Origin: Dyadobacter sp. CECT 9275
GTDB taxonomy: Bacteria > Bacteroidota > Bacteroidia > Cytophagales > Spirosomataceae
Length of the DNA: 64,000 nucleotides
Direction: 5' to 3'
Assembly: GCF_907164905.1 (NCBI RefSeq)
Contig: NZ_CAJRAF010000002.1
Coordinates: forward strand, 4,229,964-4,293,963
Shown piece after piece: positions 18,352 to 27,679 of the stretch; positions within the stretch are counted from its first letter, which is position 1, and each line of letters opens with the position of its first letter. A program made the translations under genes and the position numbers. Below the pieces are notes generated by a model. That model was not told where the DNA came from. It ran no database searches and saw only the letters and a program-made list of their open reading frames with translations.

Positions 18352-18363
18352 TTACCATTGATC

Positions 18364-18866
18364 TTACTTGCTACTCTTTGGCCGCCCAGAGAGCCAAGGT
18401 TTCAGCACCTTTGTAACCTGCGGCATCACTACCCATGTCAGCAATCCCACCATGCACCCGGCTACAATCAAAGTCCTGAATGCAGGATGTAGTCCCTGTA
18501 TGTATGGGCCAATTACATAGGTCAAAAACAAACTGGTAGGATACACACCGCAAAGCGTAGCCACCGCCATTTTCCATCTCGGCGGAGGAATAGGTGAGCG
18601 GAACCAGGCTTCCAAGCCAGTAAGCTCCCGGTATACCGGTTCTTCCGTCAAGGTCGACGCATAGGCTTCCCAATCTTTAAAAAGCTTCGAATTGTAAAAG
18701 GCATCCCGCTCGGCCTGATCGGCGAAAGTCCTTAATATGCCAATTTCCCGGCTTTCGCTGCCGGGCAATGCAGTCATCATTGCCGCGCCGTGCACGCCGC
18801 CATGTAGAAATGAATCTCCCAGAAAACGCCGCAAAGCCTCTTTGAACTCTTCTTCTTTTCCAGGGA
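18364..18866 (-). pseudogene. Antibiotic biosynthesis monooxygenase (ABM)-domain membrane protein, N-terminus removed by IS
   Basis: The frame upstream of 18866 enters the IS21-type element, so only about 167 C-terminal residues remain. They show an ABM-like dimeric alpha/beta-barrel part (KEEEFKEALRRFL, AERDAFYNSKLFKDWE), the linker LEAWFRSP, and two C-terminal transmembrane helices (MAVATLCGVYPTSLFLTYVI, LIVAGCMVGLLTWVVMP). ABM proteins of this two-TM type are common hypothetical monooxygenase-like enzymes. The missing N-terminus is not found on the other side of the IS, so this is not a simple insertion. Confidence 0.65.
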
Positions 18867-19000
18867 TGGAAAATTCGGTGAAACTGACCACCCCAATTCG
18901 GTTTAAACTGACCACCTGTTCCGGGCGAAATTGACCACCCCATTTCGGATCAAACTGACCACCTGATTCCGGAGTAAACTGACCACCTGAGAGATTAGAA
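18867..19000. repeat. Five tandem transposase boxes in the left end of IS copy 1
   Basis: Five AACTGACCACC-like boxes (the third has ATTGACCACC), spaced about 22-23 bp, precede istA; two inverted counterparts are at 21443-21493. They are the binding sites of IstA and are repeated at 61296-61425. Confidence 0.8.
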
Positions 19001-19051
19001 AATGCTGTAGAATCAACCATATTTTTGGCACGAACCAATCGTGTAAAAGGT

Positions 19052-20602
19052 ATGGCCAATTCGACAATCAGCATGAGCAAAATAAGACAGATTTTACGGA
19101 TGTACAGCCAGGGCCGCAGCAAGCTCTGGATAGCGGAACAGACAGGTGTTTCCCGCAATACCGCTAAGAAGTACATGACCACTTTTGATGCGAGCGGACT
19201 TACCTTTGAACAGATCAACAGCCTGAATGATAAAGAGCTGGATGACTTTTTCGGAACGGTTAAACAGCAGCCACCGCAAGACAGATTGTTGAATCTGCAA
19301 CGTTGTTTTCCGCAAATAGACAAAGAATTAAAACGGACAGGTGTTACCCGTCATATGCTTTGGGAAGCCTATAAAAAGGAATTTCCGGAAGGATTTGCTT
19401 ATACCCAGTTTTGCTTTCATCTGACCAAATGGAAGGCCCGCGTTAACCCTGTGATGCATCAGGACCATAAGGCCGGCGATAAGCTGTACATCGATTTTGC
19501 AGGTGTTAAATTAAGTATTGTAGATAAAGAGACTGGTGAATTAACTGAGGTTGAAGTGTTTGTGGCTATCCTGGGAGCGAGTCAACTCACTTACGTGGAA
19601 GCAGTCAGTAGCCAGCAAAAAGAAGATCTGATCGCAGCTTGCGAGAATGCACTTCATTATATCGGTGGTGTGCCGGCAGCAATTGTTCCGGATAACCTTA
19701 AAGCTGCTGTTATAAAAAGCAATAAATACGAACCTACGCTGAACGAGGCCTTTGCCGATTTTGCTGATCATTATGGGACTACGATATTACCTGCACGCGC
19801 TTACCGGCCAAGAGATAAGGCGTTGGTGGAAGGTGCTGTCAAAATCGTTTACAGCCGTATTTATGCGCCTTTAAGAAAGCAGGTTTACAACTCACTGACA
19901 GAGTTAAACGCAGCTATATTGATTGCTCTCGAGGCTCATAATAACCAACTGCTTCGGGGCCGTAATTACAGTCGCAGACTCCAGTTTGAAGAAATTGAGC
20001 GCAGTGCTCTGGCCCCGCTTCCGATCCTGCATTATGAGTTCAAAAAACAGCTACATGCCACTGTAATGAAGAACGGACATGTCTGCCTGAGCGTTGACAA
20101 GCACTATTATAGTGTCCCATACCGGTTTATCGGCAAGAAAGTCAAGTTGTTGTATTCCAATTCTGTGGTTGAAGCATATTATCATTACGAACGTATCGCC
20201 CTTCATAAAAGGCTTAAAAGTCCCTATAATTATTCTACCGATAAAGAACATCTGGCCAGTACACACCGCTTCGTAACAGACTGGACACCAGATCGATTCT
20301 TGGAGTGGGCTTCCTCGATCCATGAAGATGTCAGGTTGTATATTCTTAAAATCCTGGATCGCAAACAGCATCCCGAACAGGCCTACCGCTCCTGTATTGG
20401 TATCCTCTCTTTTGCGAAGAAAGCTGGTGAACAACGCCTGATCAGCGCGTGCCAAAGGGCTTTAAGCTATGGTATCTACAACTATAAAACAATCCAGACT
20501 ATACTGGAAAAAAATATGGATCAATATGAAGACAGCCTGTTTGCAGACGAATTACCCATGCCCAAACACGATAATATCAGAGGCGAAGACTATTATCAAT
20601 AA
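19052..20602 (+). CDS. istA: IS21-family transposase IstA
   Basis: 516 residues from the ATG at 19052; a TTG at 19025 would add nine residues. The N-terminal HTH is at about 7-45 (SKIRQILRMYSQGRSKLWIA). The rve/DDE integrase core follows, with candidate acids in YIDFAGVK, VPDNLKAAV and RDKALVEGAVKIVYSRIYAP. A C-terminal beta domain recognises the ends (CLSVDKHYYSVPYRFIGKKV). IstA catalyses strand transfer and needs IstB. Length and motifs are complete, so this copy is likely functional. Confidence 0.95.
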   Translation: MANSTISMSKIRQILRMYSQGRSKLWIAEQTGVSRNTAKKYMTTFDASGLTFEQINSLNDKELDDFFGTVKQQPPQDRLLNLQRCFPQIDKELKRTGVTRHMLWEAYKKEFPEGFAYTQFCFHLTKWKARVNPVMHQDHKAGDKLYIDFAGVKLSIVDKETGELTEVEVFVAILGASQLTYVEAVSSQQKEDLIAACENALHYIGGVPAAIVPDNLKAAVIKSNKYEPTLNEAFADFADHYGTTILPARAYRPRDKALVEGAVKIVYSRIYAPLRKQVYNSLTELNAAILIALEAHNNQLLRGRNYSRRLQFEEIERSALAPLPILHYEFKKQLHATVMKNGHVCLSVDKHYYSVPYRFIGKKVKLLYSNSVVEAYYHYERIALHKRLKSPYNYSTDKEHLASTHRFVTDWTPDRFLEWASSIHEDVRLYILKILDRKQHPEQAYRSCIGILSFAKKAGEQRLISACQRALSYGIYNYKTIQTILEKNMDQYEDSLFADELPMPKHDNIRGEDYYQ

Positions 20603-20623
20603 TCCTTTAAACAATTAATAAAA

Positions 20624-21373
20624 ATGAACACAAACACTTTGGAAAAGTTACGCAAGCTAAAATTTTACGGCATGTTCCATGCCTTTAAAAGTAGCCTGGA
20701 AAGTGGAAAGACTAATGATTACACGGCGGATGAGCTTTTAGCTCATCTAGTTGACGCTGAATGGGATGACAGAAATAACCGTCGGGTCGAACGCCAGATC
20801 TTGTACGCACGGTTCCGCTATAAGGCCATGGTCGAAAATATCCACTATCATGCTGATAGAAGTATTGACCGTAATCAGATCATGCGCCTAGCAGAATGCT
20901 CCTTTATTGGCCGAAATGAAAACCTACTGATCACAGGCAGTACCGGAATCGGTAAAAGCTATGTAGCATCTGCGATTGGTCATCAGGCATGTATACTTGG
21001 CTACCGCGTAATGTATGCCAGTACTCCCAAATTGTTTGCCAAACTCAAAATGGCCAAGGCGGATGGATCCTATATCAAAGAAATTACAAAAATAGAACGG
21101 CAACAACTTCTTATCCTGGACGACTTTGGTATCCAGCCGTTCGATGCCCAGAGCCGGGCAGCACTGATGGAAATCATAGAAGACAGGCACGGAAAAACAT
21201 CCCTGATAATTACTTCTCAGTTGCCTGTTAGCAAATGGCATGAAGTAATAGGAGAAAAAACCATTGCTGATGCCATTTTAGATCGTATAGTACATGATGC
21301 ACACCGGGTTGAATTAAAGGGGGAATCAATGAGAAGAAAACGAAAAACGGAGCTCGAAACCAGCTACGAATAA
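20624..21373 (+). CDS. istB: IS21-family helper ATPase IstB
   Basis: 249 residues, DnaA/DnaC-like AAA+ ATPase. Walker A GSTGIGKS is at 105-112 and Walker B LLILDDF near 163-169; an N-terminal IstB-specific helical region precedes them (KLKFYGMFHAFKS). IstB oligomerises on target DNA and activates IstA. It starts 21 nt after the istA stop, in the usual istA-istB operon. Confidence 0.95.
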   Translation: MNTNTLEKLRKLKFYGMFHAFKSSLESGKTNDYTADELLAHLVDAEWDDRNNRRVERQILYARFRYKAMVENIHYHADRSIDRNQIMRLAECSFIGRNENLLITGSTGIGKSYVASAIGHQACILGYRVMYASTPKLFAKLKMAKADGSYIKEITKIERQQLLILDDFGIQPFDAQSRAALMEIIEDRHGKTSLIITSQLPVSKWHEVIGEKTIADAILDRIVHDAHRVELKGESMRRKRKTELETSYE

Positions 21374-21493
21374 TTATAACTTTTATTTACTAATTTTGAA
21401 TCGCTTCTACTAGCATTTTCTACTACCGGCCGCCAGTTAATTAGGTGGTCAATTTGCCACGGAATCAGGTGGTCAACTTCTCCGAAATACCCA

Positions 21494-21636
21494 TATACCC
21501 CCTGCTTGTGGAAGATCAGTGTATTCAGCCAGCACTGATTACGAAAGATGTTCTTTGCTATCAGGTTGTCCGAATTTTCAGTGATAAAGTATAATCCCCA
21601 CCCATCGCCGGGTAATTTTTGTATTATCGCACACAA
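21494..21636 (-). pseudogene. Unidentified gene fragment at the right flank of IS copy 1
   Basis: About 47 residues (MCAIIQKLPGDGWGLYFITE start) are open on the minus strand from 21636 into the IS end, where the frame continues artificially. I do not recognise the protein, and it does not resemble the missing N-terminus of the ABM gene on the other IS flank. It may be the 5' end of a gene cut by the IS. Confidence 0.3.
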
Positions 21637-21676
21637 GCGTTTTGTGATGCCACAGGTTTTTTAATGTTTACCAAAC

Positions 21677-21716
21677 AACAATAATTGTCCATTTAATGAA
21701 ATGGACAATTATTGTT
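21677..21716. repeat. Perfect 18-bp inverted repeat with 4-nt loop
   Basis: Arms at 21677-21694 and 21699-21716 (core AATAATTGTCCATTT) are perfectly complementary. It is AT-rich and has no T-tract beyond its own arm. It could be a weak bidirectional terminator between the cut gene fragment and the secreted-protein gene, or a palindromic protein site. Confidence 0.6.
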
Positions 21717-21751
21717 CACATTTGATGTCTATAATATGAATTATATTTATT

Positions 21752-21884
21752 CTAATCTAAAAATCTGAAAGAGGGAAGATGGTACCCTGGTTTAGGAGGA
21801 TTTTGGTCTGAAGGCAATATTACAGTTATCACGCGGGTAAATTCTGTATCCTCGCTCATTTCAAATGGAAATGCGGTCGATGTT
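21752..21884 (-). pseudogene. C-terminal part of IS-interrupted secreted protein
   Basis: Encodes about 41 residues (STAFPFEMSEDTEFTRVITV start, ending FRFLD). Joined to the N-terminal part at 24634-24915 after removal of the IS and one 7-bp duplication, the frame is continuous and gives a protein of about 135 residues. The gene is therefore inactivated by a simple insertion. Confidence 0.8.
21878..21884. repeat. 7-bp target-site duplication, left
   Basis: CGATGTT directly abuts the left IS end (TGCATATTCC) and is repeated at 24634-24640 beyond the right end. Confidence 0.85.
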
Positions 21885-22013
21885 TGCATATTCCGGGGAA
21901 AGTTTACCAGTGATTCCGGACGAAAGGTTACCAGTTTTTCCGGATGAAAGGTTACCAGTAGCTGCTGGTTTAGATCACTAAGAATGTGTCTATGATTTAT
22001 CAATATTAAAGTT

Positions 22014-22739
22014 TTATTTTCTTCTTCTCAAGGAGCGGCCTAAAAGATCGATTTTATTAGCCGAAGCTGTCAATCTGTCAAGGATCGCATCAGCGACGGT
22101 GGGCTCGTTTATGAATGCATACCAACTGTCGAGTGGAAGCTGAGAGGTGATTATGGTGGCACACTTTCCATACCTGTCTTCAAGGATGTCCAGCAAGGCG
22201 AGTCTGGCGTCATGGGTAAGCGGTTTTAAGCCAAAATCGTCAAGGATTAAGACCTGGTGGCTGGCGATATTCTTGATCCATTTGAGGTAAGAGCCATCCA
22301 GTTTGGCCTGAATGAGTGTTTCCAGGAACTTGTTCATTGCAAAGTACAGGGTTTTATAGCCAAGTAGACAGCAGCTGCGCCCTAAGGCGCAGGCAAGGTA
22401 GCTTTTACCGGTCCCGGTAGCGCCGGTGATTAAGACGTTTTCTCCCTTTTCGATAAACATTCCGTCTGAAAGACGCATCAGCATTTCTCTGGACAACCCC
22501 CTTTCGGGGGTGCAAACAACTTCTTCTAAAATTGCATTATACCGGAGCTTGCTGTTTTTTAGCAGTCGCTCTGTTCGGTAGTGGTTACGGTATTCCATCT
22601 CAGCCTGACAGAGCAAAGCAAGTAGCGAATGTGCATCCTCTTGTTGGTGTGAGGGAAGTGCGAGTGCAGCCTGATAGCGTTTGGCCATACCCGTAAGTTT
22701 GAGGGTGTTCAACTGTTCCAGTGTCATTTGGGTGTTCAT
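22014..22739 (-). CDS. istB: IS21-family helper ATPase IstB (second type)
   Basis: 241 residues. Walker A GATGTGKS near 104-111, Walker B VLILDDFG, and a C-terminal arginine-rich tail (DLLGRSLRRRK). Only moderately similar to the IstB at 20624-21373. It starts 21 nt after its istA, the same spacing as in the other element. Confidence 0.94.
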   Translation of the reverse strand: MNTQMTLEQLNTLKLTGMAKRYQAALALPSHQQEDAHSLLALLCQAEMEYRNHYRTERLLKNSKLRYNAILEEVVCTPERGLSREMLMRLSDGMFIEKGENVLITGATGTGKSYLACALGRSCCLLGYKTLYFAMNKFLETLIQAKLDGSYLKWIKNIASHQVLILDDFGLKPLTHDARLALLDILEDRYGKCATIITSQLPLDSWYAFINEPTVADAILDRLTASANKIDLLGRSLRRRK

Positions 22740-22760
22740 ATCGTTATTTGATTAGGTTGG

Positions 22761-24338
22761 TTACTTTGTTTTGTAGTTCTCCGCTCCTCTGAGATTATTA
22801 TGTGCAGGGATTGGCGAATGAGCTTCACTGGCTTCTGCCAGAAGATCCATGTTGTTTTCCAGGATGGTATTGATTACACCATAGTTGTACTTATGGCCTT
22901 GCAGGGCTCTTTTGCAGGCTGCTTCGACTCTGTCCCCTCCGTGCTCTTTCACCAACCTGAGTATGCCCAGGCAGGGACCATAGGCTTGGTGAATGGTGAT
23001 CTTGCTCTTCATCAACTCATCGAAAAAAGCACGGGTAGATGGGCCGTTTTCAGAAGCCTTTCTGAGGTAGTATTCCGGATCCCATCCTTTTTGCTGCGCT
23101 ATTATTTTATGATTTTCAGGCATGTGCTCCAACTGGGTACTGTATCCATGACTCTTAAAGTTTCTGGTATGCAGCGCAATACGTCCATGTCCATAATATA
23201 TTTCTACATGATCACTGTCGTAAACAATCCGGACTTCTTTTCCAACATAGGTAAAAGGCACGCTGTAAAAGTGCCAGTCTTCCCCAATAACTACATGGTA
23301 GTTTTTATGTACTTTACCGCGGGTGTAATGTCTCAGATGGTAGACTGTATCAGGCAAAGCCTGTAATAAACCTTGCTCCTGAGAGACGAAAAGTTCTTGT
23401 CTGCTGTAAGTTTTCTTCTGAAAATTCTTCCGGTGATGCTCTTCCAGTTTTTGCATAATTCCTGTATTTATCTCCGCCAGACTATGGAAGGTGGTATTTC
23501 GCAGAAGCGCATAAATACGTCGGTACGTGATCAGAACCTGGTTCTCTACAGATGCCTTATCCTTCGGTGAGGCAGGTCGCGTAGCGAGTAAACCGATGTG
23601 ATTGTGAACAGCCCATTGCTGAAGCATCTCTGGGAAGGTAGGTTCGTATCGGCAGGTTTTACTCACCCACTGTTTCATGTTATCCGAGATAGCGTTTAGG
23701 GGTACACCACCTAGATAATCCAGCATATTGTTCAAAGCCGATACGACTTGTGGAAGACTCGCATCCACAAGAGCCTGAACAAAAGAGTAGCCGCTAAAAG
23801 GAAGCACACCGACAAGCACAGGGCATTCGATTACCTCGCCACTATCCTGATCAACATAATGAAGCTTGGAGCCTGCAAAATCGACCTCCATCAGCTCTGC
23901 TGGAATATGGTATAAATGCATGCTGGGCTTTCTGGTACTCATGGCAGAATCCAGCAACTCACAGAACCGCGAATATTGAAAACCATCTGGATAAGCCTCC
24001 AGGTATTCCTGCCAAAGCAGATAGCGTGTCACACCGACCTTTCTGAGCTCCGAAATGAAGTAGTCCGCCTGCTCAAAAAAATGTACTTTGCGAAGATCAG
24101 GAACTTGCACCTTACCTGACTTGCCGCCTTCAACCAGCAAATTTAACTCCTGGTCGGTAAGCTCCATGAGTGTGCTATAATTATAATCACTCCCAGCACT
24201 CGAGAATATAACGCTGTAATGATGAATTGTAGGCCGTGAGACCTGGGTCTGTTTCGCTATGGATCGCTCTGAATGACCGCGCGAAAGAAGCAACAGTATT
24301 TGACGTATTTTTTGCATACTAAGGGATTTGTTAGCCAT
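22761..24338 (-). CDS. istA: IS21-family transposase IstA (second type)
   Basis: 525 residues from the ATG at 24338, chosen because MANKSLSMQKIRQILLLLSR aligns with the start of the other IstA; a start at 24365 is possible. HTH at about 8-45. DDE core candidates are EVDFAGSKLHYVD, AISDNMKQWV and KDKASVENQVLITYRRIYAL. The C-terminal domain has HFYSVPFTYVGKEVRI. Complete and probably active. Confidence 0.94.
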   Translation of the reverse strand: MANKSLSMQKIRQILLLLSRGHSERSIAKQTQVSRPTIHHYSVIFSSAGSDYNYSTLMELTDQELNLLVEGGKSGKVQVPDLRKVHFFEQADYFISELRKVGVTRYLLWQEYLEAYPDGFQYSRFCELLDSAMSTRKPSMHLYHIPAELMEVDFAGSKLHYVDQDSGEVIECPVLVGVLPFSGYSFVQALVDASLPQVVSALNNMLDYLGGVPLNAISDNMKQWVSKTCRYEPTFPEMLQQWAVHNHIGLLATRPASPKDKASVENQVLITYRRIYALLRNTTFHSLAEINTGIMQKLEEHHRKNFQKKTYSRQELFVSQEQGLLQALPDTVYHLRHYTRGKVHKNYHVVIGEDWHFYSVPFTYVGKEVRIVYDSDHVEIYYGHGRIALHTRNFKSHGYSTQLEHMPENHKIIAQQKGWDPEYYLRKASENGPSTRAFFDELMKSKITIHQAYGPCLGILRLVKEHGGDRVEAACKRALQGHKYNYGVINTILENNMDLLAEASEAHSPIPAHNNLRGAENYKTK

Positions 24339-24633
24339 TCTCTGATAGATTTTGATCGTAATCAAATGTATCAGACAGCGTATTTTAAATCCTTAGTGGT
24401 AAACTTTGCAGCGGTCGGCGCTCCGACGGAATAACTGGTAAACTATACGTCGGAATGTCAGGTCGTTATTAACCCAATTTATCCAAAAGTGGTAAAGTTT
24501 GCTCCGGAATAAGTGGTAAACTTTCCAATGGAATAACTGGTAAGGTTTGCCCCGGAACAGTGGTAAACTTTCCAGCGGAATGCCTGGTAAACTTTGTAGC
24601 GGAATCGTGGTAAACTATAGAGTGGAATATGCA

Positions 24634-24640
24634 CGATGTT
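24634..24640. repeat. 7-bp target-site duplication, right
   Basis: CGATGTT immediately after the right IS end; identical to 21878-21884. Confidence 0.85.
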
Positions 24641-24915
24641 TGAGTGAGTACCCCAGCGCAGCGTGCAAATCCCATATTTGAAGTAGTTGCCGTAGGAGGT
24701 GTGACAAACTTAACAGATTTATCAGTTTCATTGGAGAGATGTATTGTATATCTGTATAAAGTATTATGATTCTTGTCCGAATCTTGGCAACCTTTTACTG
24801 ATTCTACCTCATATGACATCTTAACCCCTTTGGTCGAATACAGCGTCGTCTGAGCATGAGTGAATTTGGTAACTGCAAAAAATAAAAGGATAGAGATTTG
24901 AAGATTTTTTTTCAT
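24634..24915 (-). pseudogene. N-terminal part of IS-interrupted secreted protein
   Basis: 94 residues with a signal peptide (MKKNLQISILLFFAVTKFTH then AQ) and a beta-rich mature part (SYEVESVKG, YRYTIHLSNETDKSVKF). Cut after LTQTS by the IS21 element; the remainder is at 21752-21877. It is not a family I recognise; the fold pattern suggests a small secreted immunoglobulin-like or DUF-type protein. The gene is divergent from the LuxR-type regulator with a 57-nt gap. Confidence 0.75.
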
Positions 24916-24972
24916 ATTTTTTTTAGTTATAATTAGATATTAATTGTTGGGCTTTCCCATTGCAAAGGTGCA

Positions 24973-25812
24973 ATGAGAGGCAAATTGATACAATACCAAC
25001 TAATTGGTATTTTAATCCGTTTAAGTGGCATGTCTAACTTTTTTAGCTTTTCAGAATACCTTTCTAACTTATCGATACATGGTTGTGGAAACAACACATC
25101 AGACTATGGAATGTATCTAAGGGACATTTCAGTCATGCGCAAATTTGCTGACCATACCTCTACTCTAATGTTTCTAATCGACTATAAGACAATGTCCTAT
25201 CCTTTTATGGATGATAATGTTAGGCAGGTACTTGGCCACCCAAAGGAGGCTTATGTTGAAGGCGGATTAGAATTTTCCTTACATCAGAATCAAAACTTTT
25301 CTTTGCTTAACAAAGAAATATTTGCTGACAGGAATAAATATTTAAGTGAAGTAAGCAATGACAAACTTCCTTACATAAGATTTTCAATGGGATTTGGATA
25401 CAGAGATGAAAGAGGAAGTATCAGAAAAATTTTGCAGCGAAATACCATCACCGAACTGACCACCGACAATTTCCCAAAGGGCATTTTTGGCTTTTGTTGG
25501 AATATTACTGATGAAGATTCCAACCCTAAAATTTTTCACAGTATTGAAATTTTGGATAGGGATACCAGGGAGTGGACCACCATATTGCATAAAAATTTCT
25601 TTCCTGGTATTGACCCAGAAGAATTGCTTGGCAAGAGAGAAATTGAAATATTAAAATGGATGTCTGATGGATTGATTGCAAAAGAAATAGCTGAAAAATT
25701 ATACCTAAGTAAGTATACGGTCGACACACACCGAAAAAATATGCTCCATAAAACCAATAGTAAAAATATAGCTGAACTTATATTATACGCAAATAGATTA
25801 GGCTTGATATAG
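24973..25812 (+). CDS. LuxR-type response regulator-like transcription factor with PAS-like sensor
   Basis: 279 residues. The C-terminus (about 215-275) is a GerE/LuxR HTH: LGKREIEILKWMSDGLIAKE then IAEKLYLSKYTVDTHRKNML. Residues about 50-190 look like a PAS-like sensor (FLIDYKTMSYPFMDDNVRQV), seen in many Bacteroidota regulators of this size. No receiver domain is present. The start at 24973 follows an AAAGGTG; an internal ATG at 25030 is possible. The divergent neighbour is the IS-disrupted secreted-protein gene, a possible former target. Confidence 0.85.
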   Translation: MRGKLIQYQLIGILIRLSGMSNFFSFSEYLSNLSIHGCGNNTSDYGMYLRDISVMRKFADHTSTLMFLIDYKTMSYPFMDDNVRQVLGHPKEAYVEGGLEFSLHQNQNFSLLNKEIFADRNKYLSEVSNDKLPYIRFSMGFGYRDERGSIRKILQRNTITELTTDNFPKGIFGFCWNITDEDSNPKIFHSIEILDRDTREWTTILHKNFFPGIDPEELLGKREIEILKWMSDGLIAKEIAEKLYLSKYTVDTHRKNMLHKTNSKNIAELILYANRLGLI

Positions 25813-26287
25813 TCGTTTTTAATAACTGATTTATAGTTAGTTTGCTTAACCATTATTGGTCTTCTGAATTTTCCATTAGTACCACGCCGATGCTCTATGA
25901 GTGGCAGCAATCCGTCCGCCTTCTTCTTGCAGTGCATGAACTGCTTCGATACAACACATAACTACCTGCCACCTCATAGCAAAATTCGGCCGTAAAAGGG
26001 AATTGTGATAGGTGCCTGTGCGAATTCAGAGAAATACAAATTTTAAAAGACGTAAGTTATTAATTTCTCTTTAATATGACAGAGAATCTAATTTCAAACA
26101 ATGCTTTGCCCAGGTTACTGGTTTAATGGAACGAGTGGGTCGGCATCGACAAAATGGATTAATAAAGGATTCTTCACAGGATAAGAATTCTTTAAATTAA
26201 AGTAATTTAGCATCTTGAATGCATTAGGCGGGTCAGGAAAATGAATATCCAGGAGGGCCGCAATTGACTAAATAAACCCTTTGTATC
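25813..26287. other. Intergenic, AT-rich
   Basis: No gene can be supported. A 27-codon ORF at 26101-26184 (MLCPGYWFNGTSG start) is the only thing of note and has no clear initiation signal. Confidence 0.4.
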
Positions 26288-27259
26288 ATGGATAAAAAAT
26301 TTATTGTGACCTACAATTCTGATACTATAATAAGCGATCCAGCAGAATTGGCAACTTTGTGTGTATTTTACGATCAGGTATTATTACCTTGGGAAAATCC
26401 ATTTAACCCAAGTGGATTCGTTAAGCTATTAAAGTCTGAAAACGGGAATTACGTTTTTGAATCCGATGATTCAAAAGTTAACTTCATAACTTTTGAAAAG
26501 GATGGTAAAGTTTGCAATACATTAGATTATCCTGCGATTTGGTGGGAGGAGAATACAATATTGTTTAAAGAGTCGGTTCTGGATCAAGTGCCAGTGCCCA
26601 ATTCTTTTACGCTGGACAATAATATTGAATTAACTGATATTGCAAGAGCTTTGCTCCAATCTCCCCACCTGATGCGCACACATTCGCCTAACGAATTCTA
26701 TGTCCATAGGCAGCTACTGCTGCATCTGATGCGTCAAGATCTGGATGGGCCTGGCATCATGAGTTTAAACAGAGACCAAAACCGAGCAACTTACACCTTT
26801 TACGAGGCTAAAAGCGTGTTTAAGTATTTGATTCCGAAAGTGAATAGACTTAAACCTGAGGAAATTATGGAGTTGAGGCATAGAGTTAAAGACACGCGAG
26901 AAGGATTTAGTATGCACCTTCAGAAATTATCTCTAGCTGTTGAAAATGCTCTGAAAGAAAATGCCTCACTTAGGGACATTTCGTACGAAGCTCAAAAAAT
27001 CATTGAGACGGACCTGATTCCGGATTATTATGAGTTTCGAAGACAGTTACAATTTGAAAAGATATCAACTGTAGGTAAGCTACTTGAATTGTCAGGTAAA
27101 TTTTTTGAAATTGACGCAGCACCTTGGACGCCAAAATTTTGGGGACAACTCATTACCGGAATCGGATCAACATTTAGCCATGCCGCAAATAAAAAATCGG
27201 ATCTCTCAAACGTTCAACAATCTTTTAAATTCATGCACATCTGCGAGGAAAAATCGTAA
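26288..27259 (+). CDS. Orphan hypothetical protein
   Basis: 323 residues without signal peptide or membrane helices. I do not recognise the family. The N-terminal third is beta-rich and acidic (YNSDTIISDPAELATLCVFY, then DQVLLPWENPF); the central and C-terminal parts are helical with heptad-like stretches (MELRHRVKDTREGFSMHLQK). The opening, 'YNSD.II.....A.LC.FYD.V.LP', resembles large-scale sensor or effector proteins found singly in accessory regions, but no function follows. AT-rich composition (visibly higher than the sus operons) suggests recent transfer. Confidence 0.55.
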   Translation: MDKKFIVTYNSDTIISDPAELATLCVFYDQVLLPWENPFNPSGFVKLLKSENGNYVFESDDSKVNFITFEKDGKVCNTLDYPAIWWEENTILFKESVLDQVPVPNSFTLDNNIELTDIARALLQSPHLMRTHSPNEFYVHRQLLLHLMRQDLDGPGIMSLNRDQNRATYTFYEAKSVFKYLIPKVNRLKPEEIMELRHRVKDTREGFSMHLQKLSLAVENALKENASLRDISYEAQKIIETDLIPDYYEFRRQLQFEKISTVGKLLELSGKFFEIDAAPWTPKFWGQLITGIGSTFSHAANKKSDLSNVQQSFKFMHICEEKS

Positions 27260-27679
27260 TTCTCCGATTTACAGCAAAGCCCCAAACTACTATTTAAATG
27301 AAGTTATTAGACATTTCAAAGGGTAAAATCAGAAGTTGAAAATTAGTTACCATCCAGAGCAAAGACAGAATCAAACCAACGAAGTACAATCGCAGATCAT
27401 GGCTCTGGATCTGTAAGACTCTCAAAATAATTTGTAAAATCATCTGAACCAATGGGCCGAGTAAATATGGAATCATATTGATGAGGAATTATTCCTAAGG
27501 AGAACCCGATATCTTTAAAATACCCTTTGAGCTTTTAGTTGCATTGAATAAAGTTAAGGAATTGAAATAAGCTGTTAATTGACAAGTCAAAATAATTGCA
27601 GGGTATGGCGCTCCCTTGCATATTATGTATCTTTAAGTTAACTTTAATATACTTGGTTTTGCTGATTATATTTTAGGTG
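27260..27679. other. Intergenic, AT-rich
   Basis: 420 bases in which I see no supportable gene, repeat or terminator. The promoter of the downstream NUMOD4 pair is probably here. Confidence 0.4.

Larger units (their letters stand above)
18867..21493 (+). mobile_element. IS21-family element, copy 1 (2627 bp, intact)
   Basis: Terminal imperfect inverted repeats of about 26 bp start TGG and share the inner block TTCGG...TGACCACC. The left end has five tandem GACCACC-type boxes spaced about 22-23 bp (18867-19000) and the right end two (21443-21493), the multiple-transposase-site design of IS21 elements. Inside are istA and istB in order. Ends were defined by comparison with the second copy at 61296-63908. 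No target duplication is seen (left flank CCAGGGA, right flank TATACCC), and the flanks are different gene fragments, indicating recombination between copies after insertion. Confidence 0.9.
21885..24633 (-). mobile_element. Second, distinct IS21-family element (2749 bp)
   Basis: Ends are TGCATATTCC...AGTTTACCA on both sides (left direct, right as reverse complement). Multiple GGTAAACTTT/AGTTTACC-type boxes lie inside each end: three at the left (about 21897-21962) and at least six at the right (24398-24620). It is bounded by the 7-bp duplication CGATGTT and holds istA and istB on the minus strand. The ends and proteins differ clearly from the other IS21 element in this window. The intact ORFs and perfect duplication suggest a recent insertion. 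Confidence 0.93.

Noticed and set aside
18867..19000. CRISPR-like evenly spaced repeats
   Set aside because: The repeats are short boxes within IS21 ends, occur also in inverted form at the other end and have no spacer diversity.
18364..19323. 319-residue minus-strand open frame
   Set aside because: It runs from the ABM gene remnant through the IS end and into antisense of istA; only the part up to 18866 is real coding sequence.
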